A DNA stretch of 64,000 nucleotides. Source: Rubrivivax sp. GTDB taxonomy: Bacteria; Pseudomonadota; Gammaproteobacteria; Burkholderiales; Burkholderiaceae_C. The stretch spans positions 23,665-87,664 of the forward strand of contig JAEUPB010000043.1 in NCBI GenBank assembly GCA_016789955.1. The letters run 5' to 3'. Within the stretch, counting starts at the first letter, position 1. The number at the start of each line of letters is the position of its first letter. Under the pieces are notes generated by a model. That model did no database searches. It had not been told where the DNA came from and was given only the letters and a program-made list of their open reading frames with translations. Below are positions 36,387 to 47,981 of this stretch, one piece after another. The position numbers and the translations under genes were made by a program.

Positions 36387-37409
36387 TCAGGCCACGGCAG
36401 CGCCCGGCGCGGGGAACTGCTCGGTGTCGATCTCGCGCTGCGTGGCGTCGCTGTAGCGCGGGCCGGCCACGTCGGGCGGGAAGAGGGCGGTGACGCGGGC
36501 GAGAAGGGCCGGCGACACCTGCAGGCGGGTGGTCGCGGCGTTCTCGCGGAGGTGCGCGATCGACGCCGTGCCTGGCACTGCCACCACATGCGGCCCCTGC
36601 GCCAGCACCCAGGCGAGCGCGAGCTGTGCCGGTGAGCAGCCGGCTTCCTCCGCGAGCGCGACGAACGCCGCGCGGCGCTCGAGGTTGCGCGGCCACCAGT
36701 CGGCGCCGAAGCGCGGCATCGCGCGGCGGATGTCCTTGGCATCGAAGGTGGCCGGGTCGGGCGGCGTGCCGGTGAGGTAGCCGCGCGCCACCGGGCTGAA
36801 CGCGACGAAGGCGGCGCCCAGGCGCCGGCAGGCATCGAGCACGCCGATCTCGACGTTGCGGCTCCACGCCGAGTACTCGCTCTGCACCGCCGCGATCGGG
36901 TGCACGGCGTGGGCACGTTCGAGCGTGGCGGCGGACACTTCCGAGAGCCCGATGGCCCGGATGTGGCCGGCGCGCACGGCATCGGCCAGCGCTCCGACGC
37001 TCTCCTCGATCGGCACCCGGCGGTCGTAGCGGTGCAGGTAGTACAGGTCGATCACGTCGGTGCGCAACCGCTGCAGGCTGGCTTCGACGTGGCGCCGCAG
37101 TGTTTCGGGTCGGCCGTCGATCACGCGGCGTACCACGCCGTCGGGGAAGGTCTCGCCGGCCAGCCCGCCCTTGCTGGCCAGCAGGAAGCGCGAGCGGTGC
37201 GGCGCGAGGTAGCGGCCGACCAGCGTCTCGCTGATGCCGAAGCCGTACAGCGCCGCGGTGTCGATGTGGTCGACGCCCAGGTCCAGCGCCTCAAGCAGCA
37301 GGCGCCCGACCTCGGCCTCCGGCAGCGGCGGCCGGTAGGCCCAGCAGAAGTTCATGCAGCCCAGGCCGATGGGGGCGACGGGGCGAGGGCCGAGGGGGCG
37401 GGGTTTCAT
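36387..37409 (-). CDS. aldo/keto reductase
   Basis: NADPH-dependent oxidoreductase of 340 aa, AKR family (Tas/YajO-like). The catalytic tetrad is visible: Asp in HIDTAALYG, Tyr in ALYGFG, Lys in LASKGG and His in YYLHRYD. The coenzyme site shows PVARGYLTG and VPGTASIAHLREN. The start ATG is at 37409. It lies 20 bp before the NTPase-cyclase gene on the same strand and is divergent from the cyclase-STAND gene. The substrate is unknown; many relatives reduce small aldehydes. Confidence 0.92.
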   Translation of the reverse strand: MKPRPLGPRPVAPIGLGCMNFCWAYRPPLPEAEVGRLLLEALDLGVDHIDTAALYGFGISETLVGRYLAPHRSRFLLASKGGLAGETFPDGVVRRVIDGRPETLRRHVEASLQRLRTDVIDLYYLHRYDRRVPIEESVGALADAVRAGHIRAIGLSEVSAATLERAHAVHPIAAVQSEYSAWSRNVEIGVLDACRRLGAAFVAFSPVARGYLTGTPPDPATFDAKDIRRAMPRFGADWWPRNLERRAAFVALAEEAGCSPAQLALAWVLAQGPHVVAVPGTASIAHLRENAATTRLQVSPALLARVTALFPPDVAGPRYSDATQREIDTEQFPAPGAAVA

Positions 37410-37520
37410 GCCAGGAATCTGGAGCGCGAGCGTCCGGCACATTGTGGAGGCAGCCGGCCCAGCCCTCTGGACTTGGCGGTGCGGCGTGCGCATCATCCGC
37501 GGCGACGCCGAAGAACGACC

Positions 37521-40259
37521 GTGCCGAATTCCGTTCCCGACCTGCGCCCGACGCCCGCTCGGGAGTCCAGCGAGCCTGCCCGCGGCCCGGCGGCGCCCGT
37601 GCGCAAGATCGCGGCGATCCTGTGCGCCGACGTGGCGGCCTACTCGCGCCTGATGGGTGACGACGACGTCGCCACGCTGCACGACATCGTCGCGACGCGG
37701 CGGGTCCTGCACAGCCACGTGGCGGCTTGCAGCGGTAGGCTGGTGGACACCGCCGGAGACTCGATGCTGGCCGATTTCGGCAGCGCGGTGGACGCGCTGC
37801 GGGCGGCCGTGGCGATCCAGCAGGAGTTGGCTGCCGAGAATGCACTGAAGCCTGAGGCTCGCCGCATGCAACTGCGCATCGGGCTGAACATCGGCGACAT
37901 CCTCGAGCACGAGGCAGCGCTGTACGGCGACGCGGTGAACGTGGCCGCCCGCCTGCAGACACTGGGCGAGGTGGGCGGGGTGTGCGTCTCGGCGGCGGTG
38001 CACGATCTCGTTCACGGGCGCATTCCGGTTGCGTTCGAGTACGCCGGCGAGCATGTCGTGAAGAACGTGCGGCAGCCCGTCAGGGTGTTTCACGTGCGAT
38101 GGGGCGGCGAGCCCGATGCGCGGGACATCCTCACCCGGGCGTCGACACGAGCGGGCGGGGTGCAGCACGTCCGCCTGCCGCAGCCGTTGTCTTCGTTCGT
38201 CGGACGCGAAGAGCCGATCCAGGCGTTGCGGAACCTGGCTGCCCAGCATCGACTGATCACGATCGTCGGCCCGGGCGGCATCGGCAAGACGCGGCTCGCA
38301 CAACGAATCGCGGAGCTGCGCACGCCCTCGCAAAGCGTCTGGTTCGTCGAGCTGGCGTCGATCGACGATGACCGGCTGCTGCCCAAGGTGGTCGCTGCCT
38401 CGCTCGGCATCCACGAGCAGGCCGGCCAGGCCACGGAGGAGGCGCTGCTGCGGATGCTGCGCAATCGGCGCGCGCTGATCGTGCTGGACAACTGCGAGCA
38501 CGTCGCCATGGGTTGCGCGGGCCTGGTGCGCAGGCTGCTCTCGGGCGCGCCGAAGCTGCAGGTCCTCGCAACCAGCCGCGAGCCGCTGCGGATCACCGGC
38601 GAGCTCGCGTTCCCGCTGCCACCGCTCACGCTGCCCGACGACGGCCAGGATCTCCCGCCCGACGCGCTCGGTGCGTTCGAAGCAACCAGGCTGTTCCTGG
38701 AGCGGGCCGGTGCCGCGCTGCCCGGCTTCGTTGCCGACGCTGGGCAGGCGCGTGCGCTGCTGCGCATCTGCCGGCATCTGGATGGCGTGCCGCTGGCGAT
38801 CGAACTCGCCGCCGCGCGCCTGCGCGTGATGTCGCTCGACGACATCGAGCGCAGGCTCGGTCAGGTCTTCAGCCTGCTCGTCGGCGGCGAGCGAGGAGCG
38901 GAGCCGCGTCAACAGGCCCTGCGTGCGACCATCGACTGGAGCCATGATCTGCTCGACGACGGCGAGCGCGTGGTCTTCCGCCGCCTCGCCGCCTTTGCCG
39001 GCTCGTGGACGTTGGACGCCGCGGAGGCGGTGGTGGCGGGCGACCGTGTGCCCGCGGAGCGCGTTCCGGAGCTCTTGGGCCGCCTGGTCGAGAAGTCCCT
39101 CGTGATGCGCGCCGCCGATGGCCGTCGCTACCGCTTTCTGCAGACGATGCGCCAGTACGCGCAAGACAGGCTGACCACCAGCGGCGAAGGTCCGGCCGTG
39201 CGGGATCGGCACCTCGCCTGCTATCTGTCGCTTGCCGAGCAGGCGCGCGGCTTCCTGTCGGGCCCGATGCAGGCCGAGTGGCTGGCCCGCCTGGACGCCG
39301 AGCAGGAGAACCTGATGGCGGCGCACGCCTGGTGCGGTCAGACCCGGGAGGGCGGAACCGCCGGGCTGCGACTGGCGTTCGCGCTGAAGCTGTACCTCTA
39401 CAACCGCGGTCAGTTCGAGATCATGCGATGGAGCCTCGAAGAAGCCCTCGGGCGTGCCGACGCGCAGCCACGGACGTCGCTGCGGTGCAAGGTCGTGCAC
39501 ACGATGGGTCAGGTTCTGGGCGTGCTGGGCCGCCGCGATGAGGCCATGCCGCATCTGCAGGAGGCGCTCGCCATCGCCGAGGAGGTCGGCGAGCACGGGC
39601 GGGCCGCCATGGTGCTGCAGGAGATGGGAATGTCCGCGCTGGCGCAAGGCGACATGGAGACTTCGCGGGGATACCTGGAGCGCGGGCTCGAACGTGCCAG
39701 CGTCGCTGGCGATCGGCGACAGCTGGTGGCGGCCGTCACGACGATGGCGCACTGGCACCGCGTGCAGGGCGAACTGGCTCCCGCCGATGCGATGTACCGC
39801 CGTGCCTTCGATCTGGCGAGCGAACTGCGCGACCAGCAGACGATCAGCGTCGCGGTGATGAACCTGGCGATCGTCGCCATGGCTCGCGGCGATCAGGCGG
39901 CTGCGTGCCGGCTGCTGCGACAGGCGGGAGGCATCGCGCTGGCGCTGTCGTCGCGCCCGGCGGGTCAATGCCTGTTGGCGCTCGGATCCGGTCTCGCCGC
40001 CCTGCGCAGGGACTGGCGGCGAGCCGCACGGCTGGCGGCCGCGTCGCTGGCCGAGACGCGCCAGACCGGCATGTTCCTGGATCCTGCCGATCGGGCCTTC
40101 CTCGATCCCTTGTGGGCTCGTGCGCGCGACGAACTCGGGCCTGCGGCCCACGCCGCCGAGAGCGAGACCGGTCGATCGCAGGGCTACGACGACTCGATGA
40201 GCGAGATGATGGGCTGGCTGCAGGCCGTCGAGGGGCCGGGCGAAGCGTTCAGTCGTTGA
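37521..40259 (+). CDS. class III nucleotide cyclase fused to NB-ARC-like ATPase and TPR
   Basis: Cytosolic signalling protein of 912 aa. Residues 28-200 form a class III cyclase domain with metal-binding Asp37 (LCADVAAYS) and Asp80 (TAGDSML), plus the transition-state pair Asn140 and Arg144 (VNVAAR); the substrate-specificity lysine position reads Asp. Residues 225-560 form a STAND/NB-ARC-type ATPase with FVGRE, the P-loop VGPGGIGKT (about 249-257) and ALIVLDNCEH. The rest is TPR-like helical repeats. It probably makes cAMP or a related nucleotide under control of the ATPase. The start is GTG at 37521, with no strong ribosome site. The stop overlaps the convergent lipoprotein gene by 11 bp. 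Confidence 0.88.
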   Translation: MPNSVPDLRPTPARESSEPARGPAAPVRKIAAILCADVAAYSRLMGDDDVATLHDIVATRRVLHSHVAACSGRLVDTAGDSMLADFGSAVDALRAAVAIQQELAAENALKPEARRMQLRIGLNIGDILEHEAALYGDAVNVAARLQTLGEVGGVCVSAAVHDLVHGRIPVAFEYAGEHVVKNVRQPVRVFHVRWGGEPDARDILTRASTRAGGVQHVRLPQPLSSFVGREEPIQALRNLAAQHRLITIVGPGGIGKTRLAQRIAELRTPSQSVWFVELASIDDDRLLPKVVAASLGIHEQAGQATEEALLRMLRNRRALIVLDNCEHVAMGCAGLVRRLLSGAPKLQVLATSREPLRITGELAFPLPPLTLPDDGQDLPPDALGAFEATRLFLERAGAALPGFVADAGQARALLRICRHLDGVPLAIELAAARLRVMSLDDIERRLGQVFSLLVGGERGAEPRQQALRATIDWSHDLLDDGERVVFRRLAAFAGSWTLDAAEAVVAGDRVPAERVPELLGRLVEKSLVMRAADGRRYRFLQTMRQYAQDRLTTSGEGPAVRDRHLACYLSLAEQARGFLSGPMQAEWLARLDAEQENLMAAHAWCGQTREGGTAGLRLAFALKLYLYNRGQFEIMRWSLEEALGRADAQPRTSLRCKVVHTMGQVLGVLGRRDEAMPHLQEALAIAEEVGEHGRAAMVLQEMGMSALAQGDMETSRGYLERGLERASVAGDRRQLVAAVTTMAHWHRVQGELAPADAMYRRAFDLASELRDQQTISVAVMNLAIVAMARGDQAAACRLLRQAGGIALALSSRPAGQCLLALGSGLAALRRDWRRAARLAAASLAETRQTGMFLDPADRAFLDPLWARARDELGPAAHAAESETGRSQGYDDSMSEMMGWLQAVEGPGEAFSR

Positions 40260-40707
40260 AGACCGTGGGGTCCAGCGTCTTGAAGGCGGCGCCGTTCTTC
40301 AGCACGTTGATCGCGTAGGTCCACTTGTAGCCGCTGGCACCGCTCCACTTGCACCGGTAGGTGTAGTCGTTCGGACGGGAGCAATTGGGGGTGGCCGGAG
40401 GGGAGGGGTTCTTCTGGGCCGGAAACTCGATCCCCGGATGCGTGGCGGTGGTCGGAGCGAAGGTGTAGACGCCCGAACCGGGCTGCAGACTCCAGGTGAC
40501 GACCTTCTCGCTCTCCCCGCAGGCCTTGGTCCGTACCGGTTCATGGTCGATCAACACCTGCCCGTCGTCGTCGACGTAGACGTTGACCACACACTTGGTC
40601 GGCCTGGCTCGTGCAGACGCGTCGATGAACGGCATCGCGCAGGCGGTCAGCGTCGTCACGACGCTGATCGCCAACATGGTCGAGATGACGCTTCGTGGCT
40701 TCACCAT
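40249..40707 (-). CDS. small lipoprotein of unknown function
   Basis: Predicted lipoprotein of 152 aa: a signal peptide with lipobox TLTAC at about residue 23, then a beta-rich domain of about 125 residues. Four cysteines after the lipid site (KCVVNV, TKACGES, NCSRP, YRCKW) suggest two disulfides. A Pro-rich loop (PSPPATPN) sits in the middle. I do not recognise a family. The ATG at 40707 is preceded by GGAG. Its 3' end overlaps the convergent cyclase gene by 11 bp. About 140 bp upstream (40708-40847) hold its promoter region and nothing else that I can identify. Confidence 0.75.
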   Translation of the reverse strand: MVKPRSVISTMLAISVVTTLTACAMPFIDASARARPTKCVVNVYVDDDGQVLIDHEPVRTKACGESEKVVTWSLQPGSGVYTFAPTTATHPGIEFPAQKNPSPPATPNCSRPNDYTYRCKWSGASGYKWTYAINVLKNGAAFKTLDPTVFND

Positions 40708-40847
40708 GGGGATCCTCCGCTCCGCCGCAACCCAGCAGCGGTTATACGGCGCGCCGGCGACCGCCGGCAAGGCGGCTCCCGCAGGCGCATCCCTTCTGGG
40801 GTGGATGGGAGCGCAACGCGCCGCCACCGCGAGTCGTGGGCAGATCG

Positions 40848-43115
<2,268 letters not shown>

Positions 43116-43146
43116 CGGGTACCTCGTGAGGGGCGCTCAGGATGCG

Positions 43147-44901
43147 CTACGGCGCGCAGGTGTAGCTGGCCGCGTCGTCGACGCTGCCGCTGCCCTTGTA
43201 GCGGGAGACGGCCGGCCAGCGGCACAGCGTGCGCGTGCGGCCGGGGGCCCAGTCGGCCGGCACTTCGGCGTTCACGCCACCGGCGCTGCCGGGGCCGCGG
43301 GCGCGCGCCGGAAGGCCTTCAGGCGCTTCGCCGTACTCGACCCAGCGCACCAGCGGCGTCAGCGCGTCGAACTGGTCGGTGGCTGGGCCGCCCTGGCAAT
43401 GCGCCATGCCGGGAACCGGGAAGTAGCGCGCGAAGTCCGCCGCGCGGCCGCCTTGCGCACGGTCGAGCCGCTCCATCAACGCCACGGTGTCTGCGGCCGA
43501 GAAGATCGCGTCGCTCACGCCGTGGTAGACGAGCATCTTCGCGCCGCGGGTCCTCAGCGTCGCGAGGTTCGTCGGGTTCTCCTTGCCGGGCATCGTGATC
43601 TGCGCGTCGGCCGACTCGCGGAAGGTCGCGTCGGTCGCGTAGATCGCGCGGTAGGCGTCGTCCACGTCCACCGCGAACGGGTCGACCGTTCGCGGCGGTG
43701 TCATGAAGATGTAGCCCGCGGCCGGGTCCAGCACCTGCGCGTTGACGAACTTCCACTGCGCCCAGTTCGCCGACGACAGGCCCGCGTCCCACGGGAACGG
43801 GCTGTAGATCGCCTGTCCGCCGGGTGTGCGGCCGCCGGCGTACACGGCGTTCAGCAGCCGCTTCTGCGGCGCCGTCAGGCACTGGCCGTTGCGTTCGCCG
43901 CTGCACGTGGGCACGTCGCGCTCGAGGTTGAACGCGGCCTGGCAGGCTGCGGTGTCGGCCACGATGCCGTCGCGCGCACCGTCCAGTGCATCGCAGCGCT
44001 GAAGGATGCCGCGGGCCACCGCCTGCCTTTCGGGCGCGGTGAGCGCAGAGCCCAGGTCGGTGATGCGCGCCTGCGGGTTGAAGGGGTGCGGGATCGTCGC
44101 GCCCGGTGTGGCCAGCGCCTTCCACTGCGGGGCTGCCCACAACTGCGCGAGTGCCGCATTGGGCAGACGGAAGCCCGGTGCGCCGACGAGGTAGCCGTCG
44201 AATTGGTCGCCGTAGCGCGCCGCGGCCACCAGCGTGTGCCGGCCGCCGTTGGAGCAGCCGCCGATGTAGGAACGGTCGGGGCCCTTGCCGTAGGCGGCGG
44301 CGATCAGCGCCTTGGCCATCGGCGTGAGCGCGGCGGTCGCCTGGTAGCCGTAGTCGGCGCGGGCCTGCGGGTCGACGCCGAAGCGCGGGTTCTGTCGCCC
44401 GGTGTGGCCTGCGTCGGAACTCAGCACGGCGAAGCCCTGGGCCAGCGCGCCGGTCACCGGGCCGCCGCCGAGCGCGCCCTGGGCTGGCTGCACCACGCCA
44501 TCGATGCCGCCGTTGGCCTGGTGGAAGTAGCGGCCGTTCCAGGCCTGCGGCAGGCGGACCTCGAAGCCGATCGCGTAGTCTTGCCCGTCGACCCCCTTGC
44601 GCGGCCGCATCTGTCCCTTGACGAGGCAGTGCGCACCGGCGGCCGGCCCGCCGGCGACGATCGGCCCGGGCGCGGCGGTTGCGGCGCTCTGCAGACTCGT
44701 GCCGGGGTGGCTGAAGCGGGCGGCGAGCGCCTCGCAGGCCTGCAGGGCGGCACCGGTGGCCGGGGCCAGCCGCGTCGGTGCGCCGGGATCGCTCGGGCCG
44801 CTGCTGCAGGCGCCCAGCATCGCGGCCAGGGCCACGGTGGTCAGGCCGATCGCCGGGCGCACGCCGCGGGCTGCGCGCGCCACGCGAGGGGTCGGGGTCA
44901 T
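43147..44901 (-). CDS. tannase/feruloyl esterase family lipoprotein
   Basis: Exported esterase of 584 aa in the tannase/feruloyl-esterase family (PF07519). A lipoprotein signal (LGACSSG) is followed by an alpha/beta hydrolase. The nucleophile is in YIGGCSNGGR, the acid in YHGVSDAIF and the histidine in GMAHCQGG. Cysteines next to the Ser and the His fit the CS-D-HC arrangement of the family, where they pair. It probably releases aromatic acids from plant esters at the cell surface, feeding 4-hydroxybenzoate or protocatechuate into the operon in which it sits. It lies between ligI (11 bp) and ligA (31 bp). The substrate is inferred from context. Confidence 0.9.
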   Translation of the reverse strand: MTPTPRVARAARGVRPAIGLTTVALAAMLGACSSGPSDPGAPTRLAPATGAALQACEALAARFSHPGTSLQSAATAAPGPIVAGGPAAGAHCLVKGQMRPRKGVDGQDYAIGFEVRLPQAWNGRYFHQANGGIDGVVQPAQGALGGGPVTGALAQGFAVLSSDAGHTGRQNPRFGVDPQARADYGYQATAALTPMAKALIAAAYGKGPDRSYIGGCSNGGRHTLVAAARYGDQFDGYLVGAPGFRLPNAALAQLWAAPQWKALATPGATIPHPFNPQARITDLGSALTAPERQAVARGILQRCDALDGARDGIVADTAACQAAFNLERDVPTCSGERNGQCLTAPQKRLLNAVYAGGRTPGGQAIYSPFPWDAGLSSANWAQWKFVNAQVLDPAAGYIFMTPPRTVDPFAVDVDDAYRAIYATDATFRESADAQITMPGKENPTNLATLRTRGAKMLVYHGVSDAIFSAADTVALMERLDRAQGGRAADFARYFPVPGMAHCQGGPATDQFDALTPLVRWVEYGEAPEGLPARARGPGSAGGVNAEVPADWAPGRTRTLCRWPAVSRYKGSGSVDDAASYTCAP

Positions 44902-44912
44902 CGGATGTCTCC

Positions 44913-45833
44913 TCACGAACGGCCTTCTTCGGGCCAGTACAGGCGCATCGGGTTGTCCACCAGCAGCTTGCGCTGCAGCTCCGGCGTGACCGCGATGTGG
45001 GGGATGAAGTCGACCAGCAGGCCGTCGTCGGGCATGTGGTCCTTCAGGTTCGGGTGCGGCCAGTCGGTGCCCCACAGCACGCGGTCCGGGAACTCCTCGA
45101 CCACGCGGCGCGCGAACGGCACCACGTCGCGGTACGCGGCCCGCTCGCCGTTCAGCGCCGGCGGGCCGGCGACGCTCAGCCGCTCGGGGCAGCTGACCTT
45201 GCTCCACACGTTGCCGTGCTCGCGCATGAACTTCAGGAACAGGCCGAACTCGGGGCCGTCGATCGGCTTGCGCACGTCGGGGCGGCCCATGTGATCGACC
45301 ACCACGGTGGTGGGCAGCGCGGTGAAGAAGTCCCACAACTCGGGCAGGTCCACCGCCTCGAAGTAGATGACGACGTGCCAGCCCAGCGCGGCGATGCGCC
45401 CGGCGATCTCCATCAGCTCGTCCTTGGGAGTGAAGTCCACCAGGCGCTTGACGAAGTTGAAGCGCACGCCGCGCACGCCGGCCTCGTGCAGCGCTTGCAG
45501 CTCGGCATCGCTGACGCTGCGCTTCACCGTGGCGACGCCGCGCGCCTTGCCACCGCTGGCGCGGCAGGCATCGGCCATCGCGCGGTTGTCCGCCCCGTGG
45601 CAGGTGGCCTGCACGATGACGTTGCGCGAGAAGCCCAGGTGGTCGCGCAGCGCGTACAGCTGCTGCTTGCTGGCATCGCACGGCGTGTACTTGCGCTCGG
45701 GGGCGAACGGGAACTCGGCACCGGGGCCGAACACGTGGCAGTGCGCGTCGACGCTGCCCGGCGGCAGCACGTAGCGGGGCTGGCTCGGGCCGGCGTACCA
45801 GTCCAGCCAGCCGGGGGTCTTCTCGAAGCTCAT
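44913..45833 (-). CDS. ligI: 2-pyrone-4,6-dicarboxylate hydrolase
   Basis: Amidohydrolase of 306 aa that opens 2-pyrone-4,6-dicarboxylate to 4-oxalomesaconate. TIM-barrel motifs include VDAHCHVFGP (HxH), VRFNFVKRLVD, VVVDHMGRPD and ILWGTDWPHPN-like LWGTDWPHPN. The size matches LigI (about 293 aa). The reaction follows LigC directly. It starts 26 bp after pobA in the same operon. Confidence 0.94.
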   Translation of the reverse strand: MSFEKTPGWLDWYAGPSQPRYVLPPGSVDAHCHVFGPGAEFPFAPERKYTPCDASKQQLYALRDHLGFSRNVIVQATCHGADNRAMADACRASGGKARGVATVKRSVSDAELQALHEAGVRGVRFNFVKRLVDFTPKDELMEIAGRIAALGWHVVIYFEAVDLPELWDFFTALPTTVVVDHMGRPDVRKPIDGPEFGLFLKFMREHGNVWSKVSCPERLSVAGPPALNGERAAYRDVVPFARRVVEEFPDRVLWGTDWPHPNLKDHMPDDGLLVDFIPHIAVTPELQRKLLVDNPMRLYWPEEGRS

Positions 45834-45859
45834 GACGGTTCTCTCTCTGCGGACTGCGG

Positions 45860-47050
45860 TCAGGGCGCCGGGCCGCTGCCTTCGAACGGCATGCCGGCGT
45901 ATTGCTCGGCCAGCCAGGCCTGGGCCCGGTCGCTGGACTTCAGCAGGTCGAGCTCGACCTCCTGCGCGCGCTGGTCGAAGTCGCTCGCGCCGGGGAAGCG
46001 GTGCAGCAGGTTGGTGAGGTACCACGACGTGCGCACGCTGCTCCACACGCGCCGCAGCGCGCGCGCGCTGTAGCCGTCGATGCCGCTGTCGTCGCCGCGG
46101 CGGTAGTGGCCGGCGAGGGCCTGGGACAGGTACCACACGTCGGAGACCGCGAGGTTCAGGCCCTTGGCCCCTGTGGGCGGCACGATGTGCGCGGCGTCGC
46201 CGCACAGGAACAGCCGCCCGTGCCGCATCGGCTCGGCCACGAAGCTGCGCAGTGGTGCGATCGACTTCTCGATCGACGGCGTGGGCACAATGCGCTCGGC
46301 CAGCTCGGCCGGGAAGCGCGCCTTCAGCTCGGGCCAGAAGCGCTCGTCGGGCCACTCCTCCACGCGGTGGTCCAGCGGCACCTGGATGTAGAAGCACGAC
46401 AGCGTCTGGCTGCGGAACGACGCCAGCGCGAAGCCACGCGGATGGTTGGCGTAGGTGACGTCGGGCAGCGGCGTGGTGCGGGCCATGATGCCCAGCCAAC
46501 CGAAGGGGTAGACCTTCTCGAACTCGCGTCGCACCCCCGTCGGGATGGATTGGCGCGAGACGCCGTGGAAGCCGTCGCAACCCGCGATGTAGTCGGCGTC
46601 GATGCGGCCGGCGCTTCCGTGGCGGGTGTAGCTGATGTAAGGCTGGCCGCTCTCCAGGTCGTGCAGCACCGCATCGGGCACCTCGTCGAGGATGACCTGG
46701 CCGCGCCGGTCGGCGGCGGCGTACAGGTCTTCCTGGATCTGCGTCTGGCCCCACACCATGAAGCGCCGACCCAGATGCCGCTGCGTGTCGATGAACAGGC
46801 CATCGCGCCCGGCCCAGACGATGCGCATGCCGTCGTGCGGGTGGCCGTCCCGGTCCATGCGCTCGTTCAGGCCCAGGTGGCGCAGTACGTCGACGGTGGT
46901 GCTCTCGAGCACGCCGGCCCGGATGCGGCCGAGCACGTGCGCGCGGCTGGAGCGCTCCACGACCACGCTCTCGATGCCGGCCCGGTGCAGCAGTTCCGAC
47001 AGCAGCAGCCCGGCCGGGCCGGCGCCGACGATGGCGACTTGGGTGCGCAT
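45860..47050 (-). CDS. pobA: 4-hydroxybenzoate 3-monooxygenase
   Basis: Flavin monooxygenase of 396 aa that converts 4-hydroxybenzoate to protocatechuate with NADPH and O2. It shows the FAD-binding VGAGPAGLLLSELL, the PobA-typical GRIRAGVLE, the DG motif in AGCDGFHGVSR and GDAAHIVPPTGAKGLNLA. Its place inside the protocatechuate 4,5-cleavage operon extends the pathway one step upstream. Gaps are 9 bp to the DUF1932 gene and 26 bp to ligI. Confidence 0.96.
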   Translation of the reverse strand: MRTQVAIVGAGPAGLLLSELLHRAGIESVVVERSSRAHVLGRIRAGVLESTTVDVLRHLGLNERMDRDGHPHDGMRIVWAGRDGLFIDTQRHLGRRFMVWGQTQIQEDLYAAADRRGQVILDEVPDAVLHDLESGQPYISYTRHGSAGRIDADYIAGCDGFHGVSRQSIPTGVRREFEKVYPFGWLGIMARTTPLPDVTYANHPRGFALASFRSQTLSCFYIQVPLDHRVEEWPDERFWPELKARFPAELAERIVPTPSIEKSIAPLRSFVAEPMRHGRLFLCGDAAHIVPPTGAKGLNLAVSDVWYLSQALAGHYRRGDDSGIDGYSARALRRVWSSVRTSWYLTNLLHRFPGASDFDQRAQEVELDLLKSSDRAQAWLAEQYAGMPFEGSGPAP

Positions 47051-47059
47051 GCGAGCCTT

Positions 47060-47980
47060 TCAGGCTTGGCCCGCGGGGGCCAGGTGGGCGAGGAGGCGGT
47101 CGGCCTCGGTGCGCCAGTCGGGGCTGCGCGCGTAGTCGGGGGTGCCCTTGGCGCCGAACAGGCCGGCGTCGGCGAGGTCGGCCACCCAGGCCTGGCGATC
47201 AGCGGTGCCGCTGGCACTGAAGGGGGCGAGGCCCGCTTCCTGCACCGTCACGGCCACCTCGCGCACTTCCTCGCTGCGGCGGCGGCCATGTTCGATGACG
47301 CGCTGAAAGAAGTAGGCCGCCTGCTTCTCCCAGTCGATGCCCGGGAAGGTCTCGACCAGCGATGCGATCACCGCGTCTTCCACGCCGTAGTGGCGCGCCG
47401 TGGTGAACGCCTCGATGACCATCGCCTCCAGGCCCTTGATCATCACGCTGCGGCACATCTTGGTGGCGCTGGCCACGCCGAGCGTCTCGCTGGCGACCTT
47501 GGCTGCGAATCCGAGCCCGTTCAGCACCGGTTCGAGCGCGGCGGCATGCGGGCCGCCCAGCAACAGCGGTACCTGGATGCGGTACGGCGGCACCGAGGTC
47601 ATCACCGCGCCTTCGACGTAGCGCCCGCCGGCGGCCTCGACGAAGCCGGCGGCGCGGATCTTGGCGCCGGGCGATGCGCTGTTGAAGTCGAGGAACCAAG
47701 CCCCCGGATCGAGACCGGGCGCCACCGCCTCGGCCACCGCGACGGCCTGGCTGGCCGTGACGGCCGACACGACGAGGTCCGCACCGCGCGCAGCCTCCGC
47801 GTGACCGCGGGCGAGGACGACGCCTTGCGCGGCCGCGTGCTCGCGGATCGGTGCGCCGCGGTCGGCGCCGTCGGACGGGTCCAGCTTCAGGTCGTAGGCG
47901 CCGACGGCCGCGCCGCGCTGGCGCAGGTCTTCCGCCAGGATGCGGCCGACTTCGCCGTAGCCGATGAGTGCGACGCGCAT
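47060..47980 (-). CDS. NAD-binding DUF1932 family dehydrogenase-like protein
   Basis: A 306-aa protein with an N-terminal Rossmann domain (VALIGYGEVGRILAEDL) like 6-phosphogluconate/beta-hydroxyacid dehydrogenases. The C-terminal helical domain is of DUF1932 type (SATKMCRSVMIKGLEAMVIEAF). A possible catalytic lysine lies in TKMCRS. Relatives recur beside protocatechuate and gallate meta-cleavage genes, but the reaction is not established to my knowledge. It starts 1 bp after the aldolase gene and is followed by pobA at 9 bp. It may act on a 4-oxalomesaconate-related keto acid or a side product. Confidence 0.82.
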   Translation of the reverse strand: MRVALIGYGEVGRILAEDLRQRGAAVGAYDLKLDPSDGADRGAPIREHAAAQGVVLARGHAEAARGADLVVSAVTASQAVAVAEAVAPGLDPGAWFLDFNSASPGAKIRAAGFVEAAGGRYVEGAVMTSVPPYRIQVPLLLGGPHAAALEPVLNGLGFAAKVASETLGVASATKMCRSVMIKGLEAMVIEAFTTARHYGVEDAVIASLVETFPGIDWEKQAAYFFQRVIEHGRRRSEEVREVAVTVQEAGLAPFSASGTADRQAWVADLADAGLFGAKGTPDYARSPDWRTEADRLLAHLAPAGQA

Positions 47981-47981
47981 G

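Noticed and set aside
36367-36867. N-terminal extension of the NTPase-cyclase gene
   Set aside because: It overlaps the aldo/keto reductase in another frame and has shadow composition; ATG 36366 gives a natural start.
37410-40151. Long minus-strand frame opposite the cyclase-STAND gene, continuous with the aldo/keto reductase frame
   Set aside because: Only the part below 37409 has reductase motifs; the rest mirrors the cyclase gene.
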